A stretch of 20,277 bases of DNA from Flavobacteriaceae bacterium UBA4439 (GTDB lineage: Bacteria > Bacteroidota > Bacteroidia > Flavobacteriales > Flavobacteriaceae): the NCBI GenBank assembly GCA_002390455.1, contig DGPN01000042.1, forward strand, positions 6,631 through 26,907. The letters run 5' to 3'. Shown here in pieces: positions 13,174-20,190 of this stretch; positions within the stretch are counted from its first letter, which is position 1, and every line of letters starts with the position of its first letter. Position numbers and translations under genes: made by a program. The notes under the pieces are model-generated. The model was not told the DNA's origin, made no database searches, and worked only from the letters and a program-made list of their open reading frames with translations.

Positions 13174-14250
13174 ATGTTAAGGAACGTACTCTTAAAACTT
13201 TTTTATGCTTTTTTAACCCTTTTTGGGGTTGTTAGCTTGGTCTTTTTCCTTTTTAATGTTTTACCAGGAGATCCTGCCCAGATGATGTTGGGCCAGAATG
13301 AAAGCCCAGAGCAACTGGCATTGGTTCAAAAAAAATATGGCTTTGATCTTCCTGTTTCTAGGCAATATTTGCTCTATCTCAATGATTTGTCTCCCTTATC
13401 CTTGCATTCAACAGATCAAAATGATCTTTCTTTTTTCTCCACCAAAAAATACAGTGCCTTTCCAGTGATTCAAAACCCTCATTATGTTTTGACCCTCAAA
13501 TGGCCTTATTTGAGAACTTCTTATCAAAAAAGAGGTAAAAAAGTTTCAACAGTAATTGGCGAAACTTTTTCCAATACTTTGATATTGGCTGTGGCCTCAA
13601 TTTCCATTGCCATTGTATTGGGGATTTTATTGGGGATTGTAGCCACATTATTTTATAATACTTGGATTGATCGCTGGTTACAATTCATCAGCACCCTTGG
13701 GATGAGTGTCCCTTCTTTTTTTAGCGCCATTCTTTTTTCCTGGTTTTTTGGTTATTTATACCACCAATATACGGGCTTGAATATGAGTGGAAGTCTATAT
13801 GAAATGGATGATTTTGGAGAGGGAAGAGAATTGCAATTAAAAAATCTAATCCTACCCGCAGTAGTTTTGGGTATTCGTCCCATAGCCGTGATCATTCAGT
13901 TGATGCGCAGTAGTTTGCTCGAAGTTTTGTCTCAAGACTATATCAAAACAGCATATTCTAAGGGGTTGTCAACTTTTCAAGTCATTTTTAAGCACGGGAT
14001 CAAAAATGCACTTAATCCAGTGGTGACAGTGATTTCGGGATGGTTCGCTTCTTTGCTGGCAGGGGCTGTTTTTGTTGAGTACATCTTTGGGTGGAAAGGA
14101 ATGGGAAAGGAAATTGTCACTGCACTCAATACTCTAGATATCCCCGTCATCATTGGTATCGTTCTAACATTATCAAGTCTTTTTATATTGATCAACTTGG
14201 CGGTAGATTTTATCTACGCTCAGCTCGATCCACAAGTCAAATTACAATAA
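13174..14250 (+). CDS. DppB-type ABC transporter permease without visible partners
   Basis: A 358-residue inner-membrane permease of the DppB/OppB family, normally half of a peptide or nickel importer. The first helix and following motif, VLPGDPAQMMLGQ (29-41), are typical of DppB. The EAA-type coupling loop at about 250-282 reads EVLSQDYIKTAYSKGLS then KHGIKNALNP, and is followed by FVEYIFGWKGMG. About six membrane helices are visible (8-29, 132-160, 174-194, 225-246, 283-303, 325-347). The stretch at about 70-125, between helix 1 and helix 2, is longer and more polar than in standard DppB and is predicted periplasmic. No DppC, ATPase or binding-protein gene lies nearby; the neighbours are DUF1599 and tpiA. 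The partners must be elsewhere or this protein works differently. Confidence 0.9.
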   Translation: MLRNVLLKLFYAFLTLFGVVSLVFFLFNVLPGDPAQMMLGQNESPEQLALVQKKYGFDLPVSRQYLLYLNDLSPLSLHSTDQNDLSFFSTKKYSAFPVIQNPHYVLTLKWPYLRTSYQKRGKKVSTVIGETFSNTLILAVASISIAIVLGILLGIVATLFYNTWIDRWLQFISTLGMSVPSFFSAILFSWFFGYLYHQYTGLNMSGSLYEMDDFGEGRELQLKNLILPAVVLGIRPIAVIIQLMRSSLLEVLSQDYIKTAYSKGLSTFQVIFKHGIKNALNPVVTVISGWFASLLAGAVFVEYIFGWKGMGKEIVTALNTLDIPVIIGIVLTLSSLFILINLAVDFIYAQLDPQVKLQ

Positions 14251-14263
14251 TCAATTATATATT

Positions 14264-15013
14264 ATGAGAAAAAAAATTGTAGCCGGAAATTGGAAAATGA
14301 ACAACAACAAGCGCGAGACCGCCGAATTGATTCAAGCACTTAAACCCTTGACTTTTTCAACCGATGTCAGGGTGATGATTGCACCGGCCTTTACCCACTT
14401 GGTTCAAGCGGAAGAATTGACCCAAGGGAGTCGAATAGAGGTTTTGGCCCAAAACATGAACGCTGCAGAGTCAGGTGCTTTTACGGGCGAGATTTCTGCT
14501 GGAATGCTCCACAGTATTGGGATCAATAAAGTCATTTTGGGACATTCAGAACGCAGGGCCTATTACAATGAAACGGATGCCGGACTCAAGCAAAAAGTTG
14601 AAACAGCATTGACCCACGACATGGAAGTTGTGTTTTGTTTTGGAGAGGAACTAAACGAGCGCAAAGCAGGAAGTCATTTTGATGTCGTTCAATCTCAACT
14701 GGAAACCGCTCTTTTTGATTTGAATCCATCTCAATGGATCAAAATCATTTTGGCCTACGAACCAGTTTGGGCCATTGGAACAGGAGAGACTGCTTCGCCC
14801 GAACAGGCGCAAGAAATGCACGCTTTTATCAGAGGTCTTATCGCCTCCAAATACGGTCAGGAATTGGCAGATGATGTTTCTATTCTCTACGGAGGCAGTG
14901 TAAAACCAGCCAATGCATCGGCTATCTTTTCTCAGCCCGATGTGGATGGAGGTTTGATCGGTGGTGCTGCGCTCAATGCTGAAGATTTTACGGCTATTAT
15001 TCAATCGGTATAA
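14264..15013 (+). CDS. tpiA: Triosephosphate isomerase
   Basis: TpiA interconverts dihydroxyacetone phosphate and glyceraldehyde 3-phosphate in glycolysis and gluconeogenesis. The 249 residues form a standard TIM barrel. Asn9 and Lys11 (GNWKMN), catalytic His94 (ILGHSERR) and catalytic Glu166 (AYEPVWAIGTG) are all present, as are the phosphate-binding YGGSVKPAN and GLIGGAAL segments. The ATG follows the permease gene by 13 bases and the stop is followed immediately by the prmA ATG, so it sits inside a compact operon. Confidence 0.98.
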   Translation: MRKKIVAGNWKMNNNKRETAELIQALKPLTFSTDVRVMIAPAFTHLVQAEELTQGSRIEVLAQNMNAAESGAFTGEISAGMLHSIGINKVILGHSERRAYYNETDAGLKQKVETALTHDMEVVFCFGEELNERKAGSHFDVVQSQLETALFDLNPSQWIKIILAYEPVWAIGTGETASPEQAQEMHAFIRGLIASKYGQELADDVSILYGGSVKPANASAIFSQPDVDGGLIGGAALNAEDFTAIIQSV

Positions 15014-15844
15014 ATGGCGGTAGCCTATTTGGAAATTGACCTTAGGCTGACACCAACAGCCCCTTGGCGGGAGGTCATGGTGGCCCAGTTGGGACTGTTG
15101 GGATTTGAAAGTTTTGTCGATACGCCCGAAGGCTTTAAGGCTTATATCCCTCAAAGCGATTTTAGGGAAAACGATTTTTTACAAATCGATGTTTTCGATA
15201 TTCAGGGACTTGAGATTGAATGGCAAAGCCAAATTATTCCCCCTAAAAACTGGAACCGCCTTTGGGAGCAAAATTTTTCTCCCATCAGGGTAGGGAATCG
15301 CTGTGTGGTCAGAGCCGATTTTCACCCCTCCGAAAAAGCGGAGTATGAACTGGTGATTACTCCTAAAATGAGTTTTGGAACAGGACATCACCAAACCACT
15401 CAAATGATGATTTCTTTTTTGTTGGATTTGGACTGTAAGGACAAGTGTGTCTTGGATATGGGAACAGGCACGGGAGTATTGGCCATTTTGGCCGAGAAGA
15501 GAGGAGCCAATAGTATTCTTGCCGTTGACAATGACCCTTGGTGTGTGGAAAATACCAAAGAAAATATAGAATTGAATCGCTGTCAGTATATCAGTGCTGA
15601 ATTGGATGATTCCGTTTCTACGACCAAGAAATTTGATCTTGTTTTGGCCAATATCAACCGCAATGTGCTGCTGGAACAAATTGGAGATTATGGACAAATT
15701 TTAACATCAGGAGGGGACTTGTTGTTGAGTGGTTTTTATGTTGTAGATTTGGGTATAATTCGAAACACTTGTGAAGCAGAAGGATTTAGATTTATTCGTA
15801 ATTTTGAACAAAACGGATGGGTTGCGGCCCATTTTAGCCAATGA
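15014..15844 (+). CDS. prmA: Ribosomal protein L11 methyltransferase
   Basis: PrmA uses S-adenosylmethionine to methylate ribosomal protein L11. In the 276 residues, an N-terminal substrate-recognition domain (about 1-85) precedes a Rossmann methyltransferase domain. Motifs seen: SFGTGHHQTT (120-129), SAM-binding VLDMGTGTGVLAI (146-158), acidic VDNDPW (171-176), and ANINRNVLL (212-220), the Bacteroidota form of the PrmA NI-N motif. It starts directly after the tpiA stop and its TGA overlaps the clpS ATG (ATGA), so PrmA and ClpS translation are probably coupled. Confidence 0.95.
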   Translation: MAVAYLEIDLRLTPTAPWREVMVAQLGLLGFESFVDTPEGFKAYIPQSDFRENDFLQIDVFDIQGLEIEWQSQIIPPKNWNRLWEQNFSPIRVGNRCVVRADFHPSEKAEYELVITPKMSFGTGHHQTTQMMISFLLDLDCKDKCVLDMGTGTGVLAILAEKRGANSILAVDNDPWCVENTKENIELNRCQYISAELDDSVSTTKKFDLVLANINRNVLLEQIGDYGQILTSGGDLLLSGFYVVDLGIIRNTCEAEGFRFIRNFEQNGWVAAHFSQ

Positions 15845-16128
15845 TGAGTACCGAAAAGCCACAAATCGAAAAAGAAAGTGAAGTAGATGTTCTCACTCAG
15901 GTAGAACGAGAACATGAAATCATTCTTTTCAATGATGATGTTAATACTTTTGATCACGTCATCAAATCCCTAGTGGCCTTTTGTGATCATACCTACGAAC
16001 AGGCAGAACAATGTGCCTATATTGTTCATTACTCAGGAAAATGTGTTGTAAAAACAGGTTCATATGAAGAATTGGAACCCATTTGTCTCAAATTATTGGA
16101 GGCACAACTATCTGCTGAAATTCATTGA
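15841..16128 (+). CDS. clpS: ClpS adaptor (N-end rule) for the Clp protease
   Basis: ClpS brings proteins with certain N-terminal residues to ClpA-type unfoldases for degradation by ClpP. The 95-residue protein has a disordered acidic/basic arm (about 1-25) and the ClpS fold. Key residues are visible: IILFNDDVNTFDHV (27-40), with Asn31/Asp32/Asp33 in place of the usual HNDD, and His63 in VHYSGKCVV. These line the pocket that grips the N-degron amino group. Two adjacent ATG codons (15841 and 15844) are possible starts; the first overlaps the prmA stop. A 59-base A/T-rich gap separates it from the peroxidase gene. Confidence 0.92.
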   Translation: MMSTEKPQIEKESEVDVLTQVEREHEIILFNDDVNTFDHVIKSLVAFCDHTYEQAEQCAYIVHYSGKCVVKTGSYEELEPICLKLLEAQLSAEIH

Positions 16129-16187
16129 TATTTCTGTTTAACATTTTTCCATTTTTTTATAACAAAATAAAACCCGAAATTTGTGTT

Positions 16188-16769
16188 ATGAATATTAAAA
16201 CCCTATTTATTTCATTTATTTTTTTAATCAATCTTGGTTTTTGCCAAAACGATAACACTATGGATCAGACTATCTATCAATTTAAGGTTAAAGACATTGA
16301 AGGAAAAACCTTTGATTTTGAAAATTTAAGAGGAAAAAAAATCATGATTGTCAATACGGCTTCCAAATGTGGCCTGACTGGACAATACAAAGGACTTCAA
16401 AAGCTTTACGACCGATACAAGAACAGTGGTTTTGTGATCGTTGGGTTTCCTGCCAATGACTTTTTATGGCAAGAGCCAGGAAGTAATAAAGAGATTGCTG
16501 CCTTTTGTGAGAAAAATTATGGAGTTACTTTTCCAATGATGAGTAAGATCACCGTCAAGGGGAATGAAATGCACCCCCTGTATCAATTTCTTACACAGGT
16601 TCGCAAAAACGGTTACAAAAGCTCTACTGTTTCCTGGAATTTTCAAAAATATTTGATCGGTACAGATGGAAAACTTTCCAAAATCATCACCCCCAGAACA
16701 GCTCCTATGAGCGAAGAAGTGGTCAATTGGGTGGAGGAAGATGTAATGGCCGTTAATGAAAGTCTATGA
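16188..16769 (+). CDS. Glutathione peroxidase-family thiol peroxidase with N-terminal export signal
   Basis: A 193-residue GPx-family peroxidase that reduces peroxides with a cysteine rather than selenocysteine. Peroxidatic Cys61 is in VNTASKCGLTGQY. The other active-site residues are Gln95 (FPANDFLWQEPG), Trp150 and Asn151 (SWNFQKY). Cys107 aligns with the resolving Cys of thioredoxin-dependent GPx enzymes, so a two-Cys mechanism is likely. I choose the ATG at 16188: it gives a signal peptide (FISFIFLINLGFCQ), whereas a TTG at 16125 would add 21 odd hydrophobic residues. An internal ATG at 16260 (MDQTIYQF) would give a cytoplasmic form. A near-consensus GAAATTTG lies just upstream (16176-16183). 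The stop overlaps the bshB1 start (ATGA). Confidence 0.9.
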   Translation: MNIKTLFISFIFLINLGFCQNDNTMDQTIYQFKVKDIEGKTFDFENLRGKKIMIVNTASKCGLTGQYKGLQKLYDRYKNSGFVIVGFPANDFLWQEPGSNKEIAAFCEKNYGVTFPMMSKITVKGNEMHPLYQFLTQVRKNGYKSSTVSWNFQKYLIGTDGKLSKIITPRTAPMSEEVVNWVEEDVMAVNESL

Positions 16770-17485
16770 AATTAGATCTTCTAGCCTTTGGTGCCCATCC
16801 CGACGATGTAGAATTGGGTTGTGGGGGTACCATTGCCAAAACCATCGCTGAGGGTAAAAAAGTAGGTATTGTCGACCTCACTCAAGGTGAAATGTCTACC
16901 AGAGGTACGCCCCAACTCAGGGCACTAGAATCTCAGGCAGCCGCAGATATCTTAGGTGTTAGTTTTAGAGAGAATCTCAATTTTAAAGATGCTTTTATTG
17001 TTAACGACCATAAGCATCAAATGGAAGTGATCGCTGTATTGCGAAAATATCAACCCAAAGTTGTATTGTGTAATGCCATTAGGGATCGTCATACCGATCA
17101 TGCCAAAGCATCAGATTTGGTAAGTCAAGCCTGTTTCTTAAGTGGATTGAGACGAATTGAAACACATGACGGGGAAGGAAATCCTCAAACCGCTTTTCGA
17201 CCTCAGCATGTTTTTCACTACATACAATGGGAAGAACTCACTCCCGATTTTGTAGTGGATATATCGGGATTCTTACCGAAAAAGATGGAAGCCATCCGCG
17301 CTTTTAAAAGTCAGTTCTATGACGAAAAGGAGGAAGGCCCCCAAACGCCCATCAGTTCCCTTAACTTTTTGGAGAGTGTAGCATCACGTGCCAAAAACAT
17401 GGGAAGATTGATCTATAAAGATGCTGCAGAGGGTTTTACAACAGATCGACTCCTTGGGATAGAAAATTTTGATAGCTTACTCTAA
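16766..17485 (+). CDS. bshB1: Bacillithiol biosynthesis deacetylase BshB1
   Basis: BshB1 removes the acetyl group from N-acetylglucosaminyl-malate, the second step in making bacillithiol, the low-molecular-weight thiol that replaces glutathione in Firmicutes and many Bacteroidota. The 239-residue LmbE/PIG-L-type zinc enzyme shows AHPDDVELGCGGT (10-22), with zinc ligands His11 and Asp14 and catalytic Asp13, then GEMSTRGT (41-48) and RHTDHAKAS (108-116) with the third ligand His112. The start overlaps the peroxidase stop by four bases. This pairing suggests that bacillithiol supports peroxide reduction. bshA and bshC are not in the window. Confidence 0.94.
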   Translation: MKLDLLAFGAHPDDVELGCGGTIAKTIAEGKKVGIVDLTQGEMSTRGTPQLRALESQAAADILGVSFRENLNFKDAFIVNDHKHQMEVIAVLRKYQPKVVLCNAIRDRHTDHAKASDLVSQACFLSGLRRIETHDGEGNPQTAFRPQHVFHYIQWEELTPDFVVDISGFLPKKMEAIRAFKSQFYDEKEEGPQTPISSLNFLESVASRAKNMGRLIYKDAAEGFTTDRLLGIENFDSLL

Positions 17486-17504
17486 AATTAAAACAAAAAG
17501 TCAT

Positions 17505-17512
17505 TAAATTTG
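17505..17512 (+). promoter_or_regulatory. -7 promoter element of tRNA-His
   Basis: TAAATTTG matches TAnnTTTG and ends 12 bases before the tRNA, the same geometry as at tRNA-Glu. No TTG is seen at the -33 distance. Confidence 0.5.
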
Positions 17513-17524
17513 CCTCCGAATTAT

Positions 17525-17599
17525 GGTGGTTGTAGCTCAGCTGGTTAGAGCGCTAGATTGTGGTTCTAGAGGTCGCCGGTTCGAAACCGGTCTTCCACC
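17525..17599 (+). tRNA. tRNA-His (anticodon GTG)
   Basis: The anticodon arm CTAGA-TTGTGGT-TCTAG gives anticodon GTG (His). The extra 5' G typical of tRNA-His is encoded at 17525, opposite C73 at 17599. The D arm is GCTC/GAGC. The T arm is GCCGG-TTCGAAA-CCGGT. The acceptor stem, GTGGTTG with CTTCCAC, pairs at positions 1-4 and 7 but has two adjacent T-T oppositions at 5-68 and 6-67. The 3' CCA is not encoded. A strong terminator follows directly. Confidence 0.96.
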
Positions 17600-17602
17600 C
17601 AT

Positions 17603-17634
17603 AAAAAAAGGGTTGCAAAGCGCAACCCTTTTTT
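17603..17634. terminator. Bidirectional intrinsic terminator after tRNA-His
   Basis: GGGTTGC (17610-17616) pairs with GCAACCC (17622-17628) around a five-base loop. It is flanked by seven A before and six T after, so it can work in both directions. It ends tRNA-His on the plus strand and the outer-membrane protein gene (stop at 17656) on the minus strand. Confidence 0.93.
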
Positions 17635-17655
17635 ATTGTTCTCAAAATAAGACTA

Positions 17656-18330
17656 TTAGAAGGACAGTCCAAAACCGATGTTTCCAATAAACAATCCACT
17701 TTCGGATATCCCTGGAATTGCAGGTATGTCTTCTTCAACGGTCTCTGTATATGATGTGGCGTTGTCTTTGGCGGTAAAGTCAACGGTTTTTGGCAGATTA
17801 CCTAGACCATAACCCAATTCCATTCTAAAGTATAATGTTCCCCCAGTTTTGAGTCCTATTTTTAAATTGGTGGTATTGAGTGATATGTCACCACTTCCTG
17901 TACCAGTTCTGCCTCCTTCTAAAGAAACATTGTTAAAGGTGGCCTTTACTTTAAGACTGGAAACACCTACCCCCAAGTAAAGCCCTTTTCCTTTTTCATT
18001 AAAATAATAGGCAGCTCCAAATTCGGAAAAACTTAAATCTCCCTCTGTTTCACCGTCATCATGAGAATAACTCGAGTATTCAAAATAAGGCGCCAGATGA
18101 TTGTTTAGAATGGGGAGGGTGTATTGTGCCCCGACAGAGGCGATGTTGGGAACACCTAACTTAAGTCCTATAGAGAATCTTTTGACTTTGTAATCCAATT
18201 GAATTGAATCTTGAATAAAAGAGTTTTCAGAGGTGGTATTTTCTGTAGGGGAGCTGTCTTGGATTTCTTGAGCTTGAGAGAGGCTCAAGATTCCAACAAA
18301 TGCGATTGTTAAGAGTTTGTTTAATTTCAT
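17656..18330 (-). CDS. Predicted small outer-membrane beta-barrel protein
   Basis: No specific family is recognised. The 224-residue protein has a clear signal peptide (MKLNKLLTIAFVGILSLSQAQ, cleavage before or after the Gln), then about 25 polar residues rich in Ser, Thr and Glu. The rest is a series of alternating polar/hydrophobic segments such as FSIGLKLGVPNIASVGAQYTL, APYFEYSSYS, GLYLGVGVSSLKVKATF and LYFRMELGYGLG. It ends in LFIGNIGFGLSF, with the terminal Phe that outer-membrane barrels use for assembly by the BAM complex. An eight- to ten-stranded barrel would fit. It ends at the terminator shared with tRNA-His. 76 bases without a clear signal separate it from the M28 gene upstream. 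Confidence 0.8.
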   Translation of the reverse strand: MKLNKLLTIAFVGILSLSQAQEIQDSSPTENTTSENSFIQDSIQLDYKVKRFSIGLKLGVPNIASVGAQYTLPILNNHLAPYFEYSSYSHDDGETEGDLSFSEFGAAYYFNEKGKGLYLGVGVSSLKVKATFNNVSLEGGRTGTGSGDISLNTTNLKIGLKTGGTLYFRMELGYGLGNLPKTVDFTAKDNATSYTETVEEDIPAIPGISESGLFIGNIGFGLSF

Positions 18331-18406
18331 TTTATAAGATTTGATTTTAATTTTTTAAATGTAATAAATACTTAGGAAATTTTTTGAGAGAGGAAAATTT
18401 TATTGA

Positions 18407-19384
18407 TTATTTGAGTTTAATCCTTTCCTTCCTATTGGCCAATTCCCATAGGGTATAAAAAATAAGTTGGGTTCTCTTTTTTAGTAGAGGATAATTGATT
18501 TTGTCTGGGGTGTCTCCAGGTTGATGATAGTCCTCGTGGGTGCCATTGAAATAGAAGATAACGGGGATGTTGTTTTTGGCAAAATTGTAGTGATCACTTC
18601 GGTAGTAAAAGCGATTGGGGTCGTCGTCGGCGTTAAAAGTGTAGTCTAGCTTCAGTTTTGAGTATTTGTCATTGATGGCCTCCGATATATCGTGTAGTTC
18701 TTGACTGAGTTTATCCGATCCTATAAGATAAATGTAATTGGGATCTTTGTCGTCCCTTTTAGGGTCAAGCCTTCCAATCATATCGATATTGAGATTGGCC
18801 ACTGTTTGTGTCAAGGGATAAAGGGGGTTTTCTACATAATATTTGGACCCTAATAAGCCTTTTTCTTCTCCACTGACATGGAGAAAAACAATGGATCTTT
18901 TTGGGGGATGCCCTTGGATTGATGCCTGTTTGAAAGCCTCAGCAATTTCCATAAGGGCTACTGTTCCAGACCCATCGTCATCGGCTCCATTGTTGATTTG
19001 TCCGTCGTGTGTTCCGATGTGATCCAAATGGGCAGATAATACGATGTATTCGTTGGGGAATTCTGATCCTTCAATGATGGCGGCTACATTTTCTGTATCG
19101 ACTGAATTTCCTTTTATTATCAAATTCATTTTTTGGAAATACTGCTCACTTCCCTTTGCAGGGGGAATGTTTTGACTGATATAGTAATCCCTGAGAAAGT
19201 CCACGGCTATTTTTTGGCCTTTGGTTCCTGTTTCTCTTCCCCCAAAATAATCGGAGGCATAGACATAGAGATGTTCTTTGAGCTCTTTTGCGGTGATGGT
19301 GTTGGCAAAATTAGTCATGTGTGAATCTTGACCTTTAAGCGAGATACTAAAGGAAATGAGTAAAATGAATAAAAATCTAGTCAT
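18407..19384 (-). CDS. Secreted M28-family zinc metallopeptidase
   Basis: A 325-residue exported aminopeptidase-like enzyme with two zinc ions. A signal peptide occupies about residues 1-19 (TRFLFILLISFSISLKGQ). A protease-domain lead-in, DYFGGRETGTKGQ (45-57), precedes the catalytic domain. Metal and catalytic residues: His119 in SAHLDHIG, Asp136 in GADDDGSG, catalytic Glu173 and ligand Glu174 in SGEEKGLLGS, Asp201 in NIDMIGR, and His287 in EDYHQPGDT. All are intact. An upstream in-frame ATG at 19486 would add 34 residues without signal character, inside the DUF3050 gene. The ATG at 19384 is preferred because it exposes the signal peptide and overlaps the DUF3050 stop by four bases (ATGA). 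The substrate is probably peptides in the periplasm or medium. Confidence 0.93.
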   Translation of the reverse strand: MTRFLFILLISFSISLKGQDSHMTNFANTITAKELKEHLYVYASDYFGGRETGTKGQKIAVDFLRDYYISQNIPPAKGSEQYFQKMNLIIKGNSVDTENVAAIIEGSEFPNEYIVLSAHLDHIGTHDGQINNGADDDGSGTVALMEIAEAFKQASIQGHPPKRSIVFLHVSGEEKGLLGSKYYVENPLYPLTQTVANLNIDMIGRLDPKRDDKDPNYIYLIGSDKLSQELHDISEAINDKYSKLKLDYTFNADDDPNRFYYRSDHYNFAKNNIPVIFYFNGTHEDYHQPGDTPDKINYPLLKKRTQLIFYTLWELANRKERIKLK

Positions 19385-20160
19385 GTTGAGGCTTTTTCTT
19401 TTTGAGTGATTTGGAGATTGATACCGTCCCAAAGTGCTATTCGTCTTTGGAGAGCGGTTTTGGAGGCGGAGATGGATTCTTCCCATTTAAGGGGGTCTGT
19501 ACCACAAAGGTTTTTTATCATTTCGAGTGCCATAGGGCCATGGGAGTCCCCATCGACCTCTATATGTCTTTCGAAATAATAAATAATTTGATCAAAATTG
19601 TGTTCGTTTTCTCGATTCATTTTTTTGATCATAGAAATGAACATATCTGGGATTAAATCTTCTCTGCCAAAAGTAAAGACCGCAGCGATTTTGTGGGTCT
19701 TACCTTCTTCAATGATTCGAAAGGTAAAGTCTAAAAATGCGCTAACGTGAGCAGGCAATCCCGCATTGTTTATGGTTTCAAATATATTGTTTCCTTCACG
19801 GAGTTGGGCCAAAAAACTTTCAATACCACTATTGTCAGCGTCAATTTGTTTCATGGCGTTGAGGTACATTTCGAAATGACTGACCGAATTGCCCTCTTTA
19901 TCCAAATCGGTTTCTTCACCCCATACGATTTCATTGATCAATCTGGCACCAGAATTATTGGATGGAGGTTGCCAGGGTAGGGTGGTGGTGGTCAAATCCA
20001 ATTGTAACTTTTTGACCAATGACATAAAATCCCATACGGCATAAACATGAGATTCCATAAAATGCTTGATATCATCTACGGAAGTTATGTTTTGGTACAA
20101 AGGGTGGTGAACCAGTTTTTCTTTAAGTGGAGTCAATTCTTCTTGTAGTCTCTCTATCAT
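19381..20160 (-). CDS. DUF3050 family protein
   Basis: A 259-residue soluble, mostly helical protein that I assign to DUF3050 from its sequence character: an early HPLYQNITSVDDIKHFMESH, then VYAVWDFMSLVKKLQ, LPWQPP, INEIVWGEETD and a late YFERHIEVDGDSHGPMALEM. The His/Glu-rich pattern and helical spacing recall the heme-oxygenase/TENA fold, in which metal or cofactor is held between helices, but no activity is established and no signal peptide is present. It is the first gene of a two-gene unit with the M28 peptidase, overlapping it by four bases. A TATCTTTG element is 22 bases upstream. Confidence 0.8.
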   Translation of the reverse strand: MIERLQEELTPLKEKLVHHPLYQNITSVDDIKHFMESHVYAVWDFMSLVKKLQLDLTTTTLPWQPPSNNSGARLINEIVWGEETDLDKEGNSVSHFEMYLNAMKQIDADNSGIESFLAQLREGNNIFETINNAGLPAHVSAFLDFTFRIIEEGKTHKIAAVFTFGREDLIPDMFISMIKKMNRENEHNFDQIIYYFERHIEVDGDSHGPMALEMIKNLCGTDPLKWEESISASKTALQRRIALWDGINLQITQKEKAST

Positions 20161-20182
20161 ATCTCTCTTTATTACTTTTTTT

Positions 20183-20190
20183 CAAAGATA
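20183..20190 (-). promoter_or_regulatory. -7 promoter element for the DUF3050-M28 unit
   Basis: The minus strand reads TATCTTTG, an exact TAnnTTTG match, 22 bases before the DUF3050 ATG. The nearest TTG upstream is 25 bases away, longer than usual. The remaining A/T-rich sequence to the window end (20191-20277) shows no ORF or RNA gene that I can support. Confidence 0.5.

Noticed and set aside
16125..16187. A TTG start extending the peroxidase by 21 residues
   Set aside because: The extension is A/T-rich non-coding sequence in character and would bury the signal peptide; the ATG at 16188 is better.
19385..19486. A 34-residue N-terminal extension of the M28 peptidase
   Set aside because: It lies wholly inside the DUF3050 gene and places a basic stretch before the signal peptide; the ATG at 19384 overlaps the DUF3050 stop in the usual way.
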